From Liquorilactobacillus sucicola DSM 21376 = JCM 15457 (GTDB lineage Bacteria > Bacillota > Bacilli > Lactobacillales > Lactobacillaceae), in contig NZ_BALC01000003.1 of NCBI RefSeq assembly GCF_000612445.1, positions 338,419 through 402,418 of the forward strand: a DNA stretch of 64,000 bases. Reading direction: 5' to 3'. A program made the translations under genes and the position numbers. Under the pieces are notes generated by a model. That model did not search any database and had not been told where the DNA came from. It worked only from the letters and a program-made list of their open reading frames with translations. This document shows positions 54,551-63,878 of this stretch, one piece after another; the stretch's first letter is position 1; every line of letters begins with the position of its first letter.

Positions 54551-55264
54551 TTAGTACCAACCAGTTTCTTGTGAATGCTTTTGAGCATTTGCCCATGAGC
54601 CATAACGTTGTTGAACGTACTGTTCAGCAACACGTTCTTGGTTAGCTGCTGAGTAGTCACCGTTCAGGTAAGATTTTGATAACTGGTATTTACCATAGTA
54701 TTGACCATTTGTTGCTGAATAGCTACCACCTGACTCACGGTTAGCGATCCAAGCCTTAGCAGACTCTTCTGAGGAAGAAGAATTTGATGTAGACGCAGAT
54801 GACGTTGAAACTTGTTGCTGAGCAGGCTGTGTGTTAGCAGCAGGTGTCGAGTTTTGAGTTTGCTGTTGAGCAGGTTGAGCACTAGCAGCAGGTGCCTGAG
54901 CTTTTGCCTGTTGTTGAGCAGGTTGAGCGCTAGCAACAGGTGCTTGAGCTTTTGGTTGTTGTTGTTGAGCAGGCTGTGCGTTAGCAGCAGGTGCTTGTGG
55001 TGTTTCAGTAGTAGCTTGTTGAGTAGATGCTGCATTGTTTGCATCTCCGCCAACTTCAAGTTGTTGACCAACGAAAATCAAGTTAACGTTTGACAAGCTG
55101 TTTGCTTTTTCAATTGCAGAAACCGTTGTGTTATTTGCTGATGCGATATGAGAAACTGTATCCCCAGCTTTGACGGTAACAGTATCAGCATTTGCAGCGA
55201 TGGTGCCAGCTGTTAAAATTCCTGTTATAGTTGCAGCTGACAATAAAATTTTCTTAATATCCAT
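54551..55264 (-). CDS. Secreted LysM protein with Apf-like C-terminal domain
   Basis: The 237-residue protein has a signal peptide cut after ANA, then one LysM domain (DTVTVKAGDTVSHIASANNTTVSAIEKANSLSNVNLIFVGQQL) for peptidoglycan binding. A low-complexity linker follows, with about four repeats of the type APAANAQPAQQQ, then a C-terminal transglycosylase-like/Apf domain: AKAWIANRESGGSYSATNGQYYGKYQL ... AQKHSQETGWY. Proteins of this layout (aggregation-promoting or resuscitation-like cell wall factors) act in wall turnover and surface properties of lactobacilli. The linker repeats are also visible as DNA repeats at 54830-55010. Confidence 0.9.
   Translation of the reverse strand: MDIKKILLSAATITGILTAGTIAANADTVTVKAGDTVSHIASANNTTVSAIEKANSLSNVNLIFVGQQLEVGGDANNAASTQQATTETPQAPAANAQPAQQQQPKAQAPVASAQPAQQQAKAQAPAASAQPAQQQTQNSTPAANTQPAQQQVSTSSASTSNSSSSEESAKAWIANRESGGSYSATNGQYYGKYQLSKSYLNGDYSAANQERVAEQYVQQRYGSWANAQKHSQETGWY
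54830..55010 (-). repeat. Tandem repeats encoding the Ala/Pro/Gln linker
   Basis: Units of roughly 40-55 bases built from TTGTTGAGCAGG and TTGAGC, GCTAGCA, CAGGTGC blocks recur about four times. Repeat number could vary between strains by slippage. Confidence 0.7.
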
Positions 55265-55297
55265 ATTTATATATTCACTCCTGTGATTTTTGCCTAT

Positions 55298-55356
55298 GTG
55301 GTATTAACCACGCTTTCCTTCGATCACCCTTGATCGATTCAACAGTGATTAGTATA
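55298..55356 (-). promoter_or_regulatory. Promoter -10 and structured 5-prime leader of the LysM/Apf gene
   Basis: On the minus strand TATACT (55356-55351) is followed by two short perfect hairpins: CGATCA-AGGG-TGATCG (55336-55321) and GTGGT-TAAT-ACCAC (55311-55298). The leader is about 80 bases. The region from 55357 to 55910 is AT-rich without a gene. Confidence 0.45.
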
Positions 55357-55874
55357 ACTGGTGAATATAACAACAAAGTAGCAGTCAAATTACTATTTAC
55401 GTGTTTTTCGTAATATTTTTTCATATTTGTAATATTTCGTAATATTTTTACAGAGCTTTTTTAAAAGTAAACAAAGATAATCCTTGATTTAATAGTCATA
55501 AAGCAAATTTTGCATTTAAAAACTAAATGTGACAAAAAGTGTGTTTTCAGTACTAAAAAAGATCCTTTTTTTTTGAAAAAAAAGAAAAAAAGTTCAGAAA
55601 AATGTTTGACAGTATGTTTTTAACGTTAAATTTGGAGAATTGTGACAAAAAAAGGACGTTTTGAAATAATTAATACCGTAAATTGTTAAAAAGTGACGTC
55701 TCAAATATAATTTCTAACAAAAACAAGAATAAAAATATCTCCAATATAGAAAGAACTAGTAATTTTGAAGTATTTAGCCAAAGCCCCAACAATCGAAATT
55801 ACTGTTTGATGATATTTCCAAAAATAGAATAGATGTTTTTGCGAGTGACAGCTGAAAGAGTGAATGAAATATTA

Positions 55875-55880
55875 TATAAT
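55875..55880 (+). promoter_or_regulatory. Candidate -10 of ackA
   Basis: TATAAT at 55875-55880, 31 bases before the ackA start; no good -35 partner seen. Confidence 0.45.
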
Positions 55881-55910
55881 TTAAGATGAAAGAAAGTGGA
55901 GGTGCGTCAA

Positions 55911-57089
55911 TTGGGTAGAATACTGTTGGTGAATGCAGGAAGTTCTTCTGTAAAGTGGAAACTATTCGAATCTACTACTGAAGAGGTTGTTGCAAAAGGT
56001 CTTGTTGAACGAATCAATATGCCGGGCTCGATCTTTGAAGTTGCATATGGGGCAAAGAAATATGCTGAAAATGTGGATAATCTTTCCTATGAACGTGCAG
56101 CTTCAATGATCTTTGAAAAACTCAAGGATCTCAAAATTATTGCACAATTAACGGAGATAGATGGGATCGGACATAGAGTGGTTGCAGGAGGTCAGCTATT
56201 CAGGCATGCTGTTAAGATAACTGAGGACAAGTTGCAGCAATTAAAAAAACTGAGCGATTTTGCGCCGCTGCATAACCCAACTGAGATCGAATACATTGAA
56301 ATTATGCAAAAAGCACTACCTATGATACCGCAGTATGCGGTTTTTGATAGTCAGTTTTTTACGGATCTTCCCGAAATGAATGCTATCTACAGTATTCCCT
56401 ATGAATATACACAAAAGTTTGGAATTAGAAGATATGGTGAACATGGGATAAGCCATGATTATATTTCCAAGCGTGCTGCGAAATTGTTGAAGAAACCATT
56501 ATCTTCACTTAAGATGGTTACATTACATCTGGGGAGTGGAGCTTCAGTAGCAGCTGAAAAAGACGGAAAAGCATTTGACACATCAATGGGCTTCACACCC
56601 CTAACAGGATTGACAATGGGCACTAGAGCTGGGGATGTCGATCCGTCCGTTATCCCCTACTTGATGAAGAAACTTGATTTGACGGTTGAAGAAACACTTG
56701 AAATGTTGAATACCAAATCAGGACTTCTTGGGGTTTCTGGAATCTCACCTGACATGCGAGATTATGCTAAACAAAAGGACGATCCGCGTGTTCAACTGAC
56801 TGTTGATATATTTATTAATAGAATAGTTAAGTATGTTGGCAGTTACTTCGCTGAACTAGGGGGAATAGACGTGTTAGTCTTTGCTGGCGGTATTGGGGAA
56901 AATAATGTTAAGTTGCGCAGCCAAGTAATCGCTAAACTAGCTGCACTTGGCATGGAAATTGATCCGCAGTTGAATACAGCTGGCAAAGAAGGAGTTATTT
57001 CAAGTTCAGCCTCGAAAACAAAAATAATGCTTGTCCCAACCAATGAAGAATTATCAATGGTTAGACAGATTAAAGAAATTCTGGACTAA
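55911..57089 (+). CDS. ackA: Acetate kinase
   Basis: The 392-residue enzyme interconverts acetyl phosphate plus ADP and acetate plus ATP. Family signatures are LLVNAGSSSVKWKLF, GHRVVAGG, HLGSGASVAAEKDGKAFDTSMGFTPLTGLTMGTRAGDVDPS and FAGGIGEN. The start is taken at TTG 55911, because the GTGGAGG upstream is the ribosome binding site and the family begins right before the beta strand ILLVNAGSSS; a GTG at 55896 is inside that site. It is monocistronic, with pta not nearby. Confidence 0.95.
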   Translation: MGRILLVNAGSSSVKWKLFESTTEEVVAKGLVERINMPGSIFEVAYGAKKYAENVDNLSYERAASMIFEKLKDLKIIAQLTEIDGIGHRVVAGGQLFRHAVKITEDKLQQLKKLSDFAPLHNPTEIEYIEIMQKALPMIPQYAVFDSQFFTDLPEMNAIYSIPYEYTQKFGIRRYGEHGISHDYISKRAAKLLKKPLSSLKMVTLHLGSGASVAAEKDGKAFDTSMGFTPLTGLTMGTRAGDVDPSVIPYLMKKLDLTVEETLEMLNTKSGLLGVSGISPDMRDYAKQKDDPRVQLTVDIFINRIVKYVGSYFAELGGIDVLVFAGGIGENNVKLRSQVIAKLAALGMEIDPQLNTAGKEGVISSSASKTKIMLVPTNEELSMVRQIKEILD

Positions 57090-57105
57090 GTAAGATTAGA
57101 ATTTC

Positions 57106-57156
57106 AAAAAAGTAAGTATCAGTGTGAATCATCAAGACTGGTACTTACTTTTTTAT
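57106..57156 (+). terminator. Terminator after ackA
   Basis: AAAAAAGTAAGTATCAGT pairs with ACTGGTACTTACTTTTTT (one mismatch), loop 13 bases, ending in T-run. Confidence 0.85.
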
Positions 57157-57222
57157 GGAGGTAAAATTGACATGGTATAATCAGGTGCAAATGAACTGTT
57201 GATTAGACGTGGGGGGTAGAAA

Positions 57223-58347
57223 ATGAGATTTTTACATACGGCGGACTGGCATATTGGGAAAAAACTACATGGTTTTGATCTGGTTGAAGAACAGAATGCT
57301 GCTTTTGAGCAAGTGAAAAAAATTGCTTTGGAACAAAAAGTTGATGCGGTTGTAATTGCTGGCGATCTTTATGATCGCGCACTGCCGAGTGAAGCTGCAG
57401 TCGAACAATTGAATCAAATGATTATTGAATTGAACCTAAAATTAGGGAAACCTATTTTAGCAATTAGTGGGAACCATGATTCAGCTGCAAGGCTGGATAC
57501 AGGACATGAATGGTTTAAAGCAACACAGTATTTTTTGACAACAAATTTGGCTGAAGCTATTCAACCAGTCGAATTTGAAGACACACAGTTTTTTCTGCTG
57601 CCATATTTTCAACCTTATCAAGCCCGTAATTTATTTGAAGATGCCAGTTTGAATGACATTGAAACTGCTTTGAAACGAATTGTTGAAGAAATGGAAACTA
57701 AATTTGATCCAAAGAAAAAGCATGTTTTAGTAGCGCATTTCTTCGTTGCCGGCAGCTCTAAAACTGATTCTGAAACTAAAATAGAAGTAGGTGGATTGAA
57801 TGCTGTTCCTGACAAGTTATTGCAAGATTTTGATTATGTTGCGTTAGGACATTTGCATAACAAAGATGCTTTAAGGCAAGAACGAATAAAATATAGCGGG
57901 TCACTGCTTAAATTCTCTACTTCGGAGGCCGATCTGCAAAAGGGGGTCTGGATAGTTGATACCGATCCTTTTAAATGTATTTTTGTACCAGTGATTCCAC
58001 TGCATGATCTTATTGTTTTGACTAAATCATATCAAGAGCTTATTTCACCAGAGATGTTCAATCAGATTTCGCCCGAGTCATATGTTGCAGTCAAATTGAC
58101 GGACAAAGCGATTATTCCAGATGTTATGAACAACTTACGCAATTATTATCCGCGAATCATTAGCCTAGAACGTGCATATGGTAGAGAGAAGAATGAAATC
58201 GATAGGGAGAATGTCAATTTAGATTTGGACCCAATGCAGCTGTTAGCAAACTTCTTTCATGAAATCACCGATGAAGAACTTTCTGCTGAACAAAAGAAGT
58301 GGGCCGCGGAGAGTTTGAGCAAACTTGAAAAGGAGAGAGGTTTATGA
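57223..58347 (+). CDS. sbcD: Exonuclease subunit SbcD (Mre11-like)
   Basis: The 374-residue nuclease has the calcineurin-type metallophosphoesterase motifs: FLHTADWHIGKKL, VIAGDLYDRALPSE, ISGNHDSAARL, VLVAHFFVAGS and ALGHLHNKDAL. With SbcC it cleaves hairpins and processes blocked double-strand ends. Its stop overlaps the sbcC start (ATGA). Start ATG 57223 follows GGGGGGTAGAAA. Confidence 0.95.
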   Translation: MRFLHTADWHIGKKLHGFDLVEEQNAAFEQVKKIALEQKVDAVVIAGDLYDRALPSEAAVEQLNQMIIELNLKLGKPILAISGNHDSAARLDTGHEWFKATQYFLTTNLAEAIQPVEFEDTQFFLLPYFQPYQARNLFEDASLNDIETALKRIVEEMETKFDPKKKHVLVAHFFVAGSSKTDSETKIEVGGLNAVPDKLLQDFDYVALGHLHNKDALRQERIKYSGSLLKFSTSEADLQKGVWIVDTDPFKCIFVPVIPLHDLIVLTKSYQELISPEMFNQISPESYVAVKLTDKAIIPDVMNNLRNYYPRIISLERAYGREKNEIDRENVNLDLDPMQLLANFFHEITDEELSAEQKKWAAESLSKLEKERGL

Positions 58348-61300
58348 AGCCCTTAACACTAGAGATGCAAAACTTTGGACCATATGAATCGCAGATAATT
58401 GATTTTACCTCATTTGAAGAAACACCTCTATTTTTGATAAGTGGAAAGACTGGGAGTGGGAAAACGACACTCTTTGATGCAATGTGTTTCGCATTGTTTG
58501 GTAAAACCTCAGGAATGGAGAGACAGCCAGAACAAATGCGCTCGGACTTTGCTAAAGCAACAGAAGTAACAAGTGTTAATTTTGCTTTTGAGCATCATGG
58601 GAAAGTGTACCGTATTATGCGGCAGCCTAAGCAGCTTTTGGCTAAAAAAACGTGGAAAAGGTATGCGTGAGAATAATGCTAAAGTCGAACTCACTTTTGA
58701 AGATGATAAGAAAAAAGAAAAAGTGTTGACTAAAGTACCAGTTGTCAACAACTATTTAAGGGACTTGCTGCATTTAACAGCGGAACAGTTTACACAAATC
58801 ATTTTGTTGCCTCAGGGAAAGTTCAGGCGTTTTCTCATGGCAAATAGTAACGACAAAGAGAGTTTGCTGCGCGAGTTGTTTGGGACCATCTTCTATTATC
58901 AATGGTCGGAAGATATTCGAAAACGTGCGAAGCTAGTTATTCAGGCAAATGAGCAACAGAGTCAAACTATTAAGGTGCTGCAATCTCAAATTCAGGGAAT
59001 TGAAAGTAACGGTGACATAGCCCAATGGCTTAAAGAGCTTGAGAATCAATTGACTACGGAGAAACTAAAAGTTCAAGAGGGCAACAGAAAACTAAGCAAG
59101 CAAGACGCGATTATTGAAAAAATAGCTGCGGATTATCGTGAAAAGTGTCAATTGCACGATGATCTGATCAAAATGAAGGAATTAAAAAAACAGTATTCTT
59201 TTTTGGAAGGGCAAGAGAAACATATCAGTATTTTAAGAGAAGAATTACTGAAATTAGAATGGGTAGCAAGAAACAAGGAATTATTTTTTAATTTGGAAGA
59301 CGCAAGAAATAAGAGCGAAAAGCTAGCCAAAATAATTGATAGTAAAAAAGCAGAACTACAACGGAATAGAACGCAAAATGTAGGAAAAAAACAAGAGCAA
59401 TTAGAATTGCAGGAACAATCTGAAACGATAAATAAGTTGCGCGTATCATTAATGAAAGGAAAAGAGCAAGTTGAACTTTTCAAACGAGCAGCATTATGGC
59501 ACACAAAATGGTCGGACCTGGCAGTTAAATTGAACATGGCACAAGCCGAATTGAAAAACTCACGAAATAAATATCTTTCTATAGAAGAAACTATTGCAAA
59601 ACAGGAAACAAAAATTGAAAAAAAAGATGCTATAAATATAGAAGCAATGATAGTTCAGAAAAAAGCATCGAAGCTTACTGAAAGACAAAATCAGTTAGAA
59701 AACTTAGTGAAGATGGATGCAGAATTAAAACATAAACAGATCGAACTCCACAAACTTGAAAAAGCCTTAAATAAGGCCTGTGCAAGCAAGCAGCATGCAC
59801 AGGAGCTCTATATTCAATTGGATAATGATTTTGCTTTAACACAGATTCAACGAGTCAGCACTTGAAGTCTGGAACACCTTGCCCTGTGTGCGGTTCACGT
59901 ACTCACCCTGCACCTGTAAAGATTGAGAAAGTTAGGGAAGTTACAGAAGAGAAAGTAAAAGAAGCAGAGGTCAACTCGAAAAATACTGCCAGTGTCTATC
60001 ACTCATATAAGGGTGAGTATCAAGCTAAGAAAGACCAATATGACACAGAAAAAAGTAGCTACCAAGAACAGTATAAAAAATTTGCAGAAAGGATAATGGG
60101 CACAATTGTAACCAATGATCTTACTTCTTTGAAGCTTAAACTTGACCAGCAGGCGAAGGAGCTGCTGCAAAAAAAGAAGGACCTTGAAGCCAAAGAGTTT
60201 GAAGCGGCTGAAGCAGCAAAAAAAATAAGGCTTTTGCAGAATGAAAGAAAGCAGCTTCAAAAAAAGATAGAAGCTAAAGAAAACAATATTCGAAAGGTTG
60301 CAATTGAGCTTGCTCAGGCTGAAACTACAGTAAAACGACTGAACGAACAATTACCAATAGGCTTTGACACATTGGAAGAACTGCAAGGACTTTTGAAGAA
60401 ACAGCAAAAAAGAATAACAGTCTATGATGCCAAAGTGGATAAGCTTCAAAAGGAAGTTGAACAAACTGTGTTGGCAATAACAGCATGCAAAATAGAAATA
60501 AAAAACTGTCAGGAACAGCTTATAGACGAGGAAAAAAACAAATATCAATTAGTTGCCAAAGTACAGCTAGCGGCGAAAAATTGTAATTTTGAAGTTAATG
60601 AACTTTTCATACAAGAGCAGTTAAAAGAATTGCCTAAAACAGCAGAGTATCAAACTGAAATAAAGAAGCACGAAGAAAAATTACTGACTATAAAAACAAA
60701 GATTGATCAGTTGGCAGAGCACACAAAAAATGCAGAAGAACCTCAGCTTGAAGAAATAAGAAAAGAGTTAACAGTTGCAAGAAGTAAACGGGAAGAAGTA
60801 GCTGATGAAGTTGCTAGATACAAGCAGATTTATCAAAGTGACGAAAAAATTTGTGAGCAGGTAGCTTCCTTGTGGAGCGATCAGCAAAAAAAATTAGAAG
60901 AGTTAGCCTCTTGGAATCAATTAGCGGAAGTTATGAACGGAAAGGGAAATCTGAAGTTAAGTCTTGAGCGTTATGTTTTGAGAAGTTACTTGACTAAGGT
61001 ATTATTGATCGCAAACGATCATTTAACAAGGCTATCTCAAGGGAGATATGCGTTTAAGTTAGATAAAAATAATGGAACGCATGCGACGGACACAGGTCTT
61101 GAAATCAATGTTTTTGATGACAATACTGGTAAAGTAAGGAGTGTTCACACTTTATCAGGTGGGGAAAGCTTTATAGCAGCGTTAGCATTGTCCTTGGCTT
61201 TAGGTGAGGTGTTGCAAAGTATAAATGGAGGTTCAAGTATTGAAGCACTCTTTATTGATGAAGGATTTGGTTCTTTAGACGAAGATGCTTTAGAAACGGC

Positions 61301-61448
61301 ATTAGAAGCCTTACAAACAATTGAAGGAACTAATAGACTATTCGGCATTATTAGTCATGTTGGCGCATTACGTGATAAGATACCTGATCAGATGCAGGTT
61401 CTATCTAACAATGGGCATAGTACCGTTGCTTATCAACATGAATTTTAA
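58344..61448 (+). pseudogene. sbcC: Exonuclease subunit SbcC (Rad50-like), two frameshifts
   Basis: Three frames together give a full-length SMC-like ATPase of about 1030 residues. The parts are Walker A GKTGSGKTTLFDAMCFALFG (residues about 33-52), a long coiled coil, the zinc hook CPVCGS at about 59880, a second coiled coil, and the C-terminal LSGGESFIAALALSLALG with Walker B ALFIDEGFGSLDEDAL. Breaks are at the A7 run 58644-58650 (A6 restores LAKKRGKGMRENN) and at 59851-59855 (one added base links to LKSGTPCPVCGS). SbcD is intact and coupled to it, so simultaneous double inactivation of SbcC alone is less likely than sequence error. Confidence 0.85.
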
Positions 61449-61545
61449 AAATTACTATATGATATTTTTTTGATTTTATTACATTTGAATGAAAAAGCGT
61501 TTTTATTATGGACAACTTTGAATTTTTTAGAGTATAATACTATTC

Positions 61546-61564
61546 GAGAATGATTATCAATTGC
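61546..61564. promoter_or_regulatory. Fur/PerR-type operator in front of the Fur-family gene
   Basis: GAGAATGATTATCAATTGC closely matches the Fur box GATAATGATTATCATTATC (core AATGATTATCA intact). It lies 8 bases downstream of a TATAAT (61533-61538), so it should mediate repression of the gene, probably autoregulation. Confidence 0.7.
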
Positions 61565-61594
61565 GGTGTGAAATGTATGGGAGGATTGTAAGTA

Positions 61595-62047
61595 ATGGTA
61601 CAAGAGCAGAAAACACTATTGGCTGCTGCTGATAAATTAAAAGAATATAAGATAAAAAACACACCTCAGAGACAAGTAATATTGTCTTATCTGATGACAT
61701 CGCATGATCATCCATCAATTGAGATGATTTTTAACTATGTAAGGGGTAACGGTTTCAGTGTTAGCCTAGCAACTGTATATAATACGTTGCAGCTGTTGAT
61801 TGACAACAACTTGATTATTGAAATTGCGGCGGACAGCGGTGGACATATGCGTTATGATTACTTTGAGGTTCCACACTATCATGTGATTTGTGTGAACTGC
61901 AATAAAATTGTAGACGTTTTTGATGACAAGTATAAAAAGAATGAAGAGCATGCACGACTTGAAACTGGTTTTCAGGTCTTTAACAGTCAGTATGAGGTTT
62001 ACGGGCTATGCCCAGAATGTCAGAAGAAATTAAGTGAAGAAGCATAA
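61595..62047 (+). CDS. perR: Fur-family transcriptional regulator, PerR-like
   Basis: The 150-residue regulator has the Fur winged helix (KNTPQRQVILSYL, FSVSLATVYNTLQLLIDNNLI) and a dimerisation domain with two CxxC zinc pairs (CVNCNK and CPEC). The regulatory metal residues of PerR are preserved in pattern: His in DHPSIEM, Asp in RYDYF, the HYH pair in VPHYHVIC and Asp in IVDVFDD. It is therefore more likely a peroxide sensor than an iron sensor, although the upstream box is Fur-like. It lies between sbcC and tyrS. Symbol is tentative. Confidence 0.8.
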   Translation: MVQEQKTLLAAADKLKEYKIKNTPQRQVILSYLMTSHDHPSIEMIFNYVRGNGFSVSLATVYNTLQLLIDNNLIIEIAADSGGHMRYDYFEVPHYHVICVNCNKIVDVFDDKYKKNEEHARLETGFQVFNSQYEVYGLCPECQKKLSEEA

Positions 62048-62059
62048 TTAATAATGCTA

Positions 62060-62088
62060 TTGACTTTCAAACATCAATAAGGTAGACT
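62060..62088 (+). promoter_or_regulatory. Promoter of the tyrS T-box transcript
   Basis: TTGACT (62060-62065), 17-nt spacer, TAGACT (62083-62088). Confidence 0.6.
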
Positions 62089-62094
62089 TCTACC

Positions 62095-62312
62095 AACGAC
62101 AGCGATGAAGCAAACAGTAGGGATTTAGCCGCTACTTAAGAAACTTGATGGTGCTGGAAATCAAGGTATGCTAATGAACGAATTACACTGTGGAGCTGAG
62201 ATGGTTCATCTCAATATCGATGACTTGAGCTGGCCTTTTGTGGCAATCTGGGTGGTAACGCGGAAATGATTATTCGTCCCTAATACTTTTTAAGTATTAG
62301 GGACTTTTTTAT
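62095..62312 (+). promoter_or_regulatory. T-box leader, tyrosine specifier, upstream of tyrS
   Basis: The specifier loop reads GAAT-TAC-A with TAC at 62184-62186. The T-box GGTGGTAACGCGG is at 62251-62263. The terminator GTCCCTAATACTT/AAGTATTAGGGAC with six T ends at about 62310. It senses uncharged tRNA-Tyr and controls tyrosyl-tRNA synthetase, the classic T-box pairing. Confidence 0.92.
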
Positions 62313-62338
62313 TAGTAAATAAACTAGGAGGTATTTTT

Positions 62339-63592
62339 ATGAATATTATTGACGAATTGAAATGGCGGGGTGCAATCAACCAGACCTCTGATGAGGAGGG
62401 CCTAAAGAAGTTAACAGAAGAAAATTCAATTGGAGTTTATTGTGGGGTTGATCCAACAGGTGATAGTTTGCATATTGGACACTTGATTCCTTTTATAATG
62501 CTTAAAAGATTTCAGATGGCAGGACACCGTGCCCATATTTTAATTGGCGGTGGAACTGGCTCAATCGGAGATCCATCTGGGAAAAAAGCGGAAAGGGTCT
62601 TGCAATCAATGGAGCGTGTGCATCATAATGAACAAAGTCTTACAAAACAGATGAAGAGTCTGTTTGGAGCAGATAATATCACGATTGTGAACAATCATGA
62701 TTGGTTGTCACAAATAGACTTGTTAGGATTTTTAAGAAATTATGGTAAACTTTTCAATGTTAATACAATGCTTAATAAAGAAGTCGTTGCTAGCCGTCTA
62801 GAAGTCGGAATCTCTTTTACTGAATTTACGTATCAAATACTGCAGTCAATAGATTTTCATCATCTTTACAAGCATAATGATATTCAACTTCAAATCGGTG
62901 GTGGTGATCAATGGGGCAATATCACAGCAGGAATTGATATGATTCACAAAATTGAGGGCGCTGATGCTAAGGTTTTTGCGCTAACGATTCCATTGATGCT
63001 TAAGGCTGATGGAACAAAATTTGGTAAAACTGAAGGTGGAGCAGTTTGGCTTGATCCTGAAAAGACGACTCCTTATGAATTTTACCAATTTTGGTTGAAT
63101 CAAGATGATAGGGATGTTGTGAAGTACCTGAAGTTTTTCACGTTCTTGGATTTTAATGAAATTGAAAATCTAGCAGAGAAGTTAAAGAGCGAACCAGAAA
63201 AAAGAGAAGCACAACGGCGTTTAGCGGAAGAAGTAACTTCTTTCGTTCATGGAAAAGAAGCGGTAGAACAGGCAGAGCATATTTCAAAGGCACTTTTCTC
63301 TGGCGAAGTTAAGGACCTTACTGCTGCTGAAATCGAACAAGGCTTTAAAAATATGCCAACGGTTGATATCGAAGCAAAATCTGAGAATATCATTGAATGG
63401 TTAGTAAATACGCAAATTGAAAAATCAAAGCGTCAAGCAAGAGAGGACGTGACGAATGGCGCTATTTACATTAACGGAGAGCGTATACGCGACTTAAAAT
63501 TTGAAATCGATCCAACGAAATCTTTTGATGGAAAGTTCGTAATTGCACGCAGGGGCAAAAAACGTTATTTCTTAGCGAAAGTCGTTAAATAA
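62339..63592 (+). CDS. tyrS: Tyrosyl-tRNA synthetase
   Basis: The 417-residue class I synthetase has the HIGH motif in DSLHIGHLIPF (about 47), the tyrosine pocket GGGDQWGNITAGID, the KMSKS-equivalent KFGKTEGGAVWLD (about 225-232), and a C-terminal S4 RNA-binding domain (SKRQAREDVTNGAIYINGERI). Start ATG 62339 follows AGGAGGTATTTTT. The tyrosine T-box upstream confirms identity. Confidence 0.97.
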   Translation: MNIIDELKWRGAINQTSDEEGLKKLTEENSIGVYCGVDPTGDSLHIGHLIPFIMLKRFQMAGHRAHILIGGGTGSIGDPSGKKAERVLQSMERVHHNEQSLTKQMKSLFGADNITIVNNHDWLSQIDLLGFLRNYGKLFNVNTMLNKEVVASRLEVGISFTEFTYQILQSIDFHHLYKHNDIQLQIGGGDQWGNITAGIDMIHKIEGADAKVFALTIPLMLKADGTKFGKTEGGAVWLDPEKTTPYEFYQFWLNQDDRDVVKYLKFFTFLDFNEIENLAEKLKSEPEKREAQRRLAEEVTSFVHGKEAVEQAEHISKALFSGEVKDLTAAEIEQGFKNMPTVDIEAKSENIIEWLVNTQIEKSKRQAREDVTNGAIYINGERIRDLKFEIDPTKSFDGKFVIARRGKKRYFLAKVVK

Positions 63593-63620
63593 GTAAGAGT
63601 GTTTTGAAAACAAAATCTAT

Positions 63621-63680
63621 GTTTAAATAAGGAAATCAGCAAGTTCGAAATAAACGGCTTGCTGATTTTCTTATTTAAAT
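63621..63680 (+). terminator. Terminator after tyrS
   Basis: TTTAAATAAGGAAATCAGCAAG and its near-perfect inverse copy (CTTGCTGATTTTC, TTATTTAAA) form a stem of over 20 bp. It lacks a pure T-run, but the 3-prime arm is T-rich. Confidence 0.65.
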
Positions 63681-63878
63681 ATACTAAACCAGCTCTTCCT
63701 TTATATCTTATATGATTAGATATAAGGGGAGAGTTGGTTAACAACGTTATTGCTTGCTTTTATATACATATTGAAGTGGCGCAGCGAAAAAATATAATTT
63801 AAATTTGAGCTTGACGTTTATGAGTGATGAGCGTATAGTAATAAATGTTGTTGATTGAGTTGGCGATGCAAAAAAACA

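Noticed and set aside
55400..55450. WalR boxes upstream of the LysM/Apf gene
   Set aside because: The repeated GTAATATTT words do not have the TGTWAH-N5-TGTWAH spacing.
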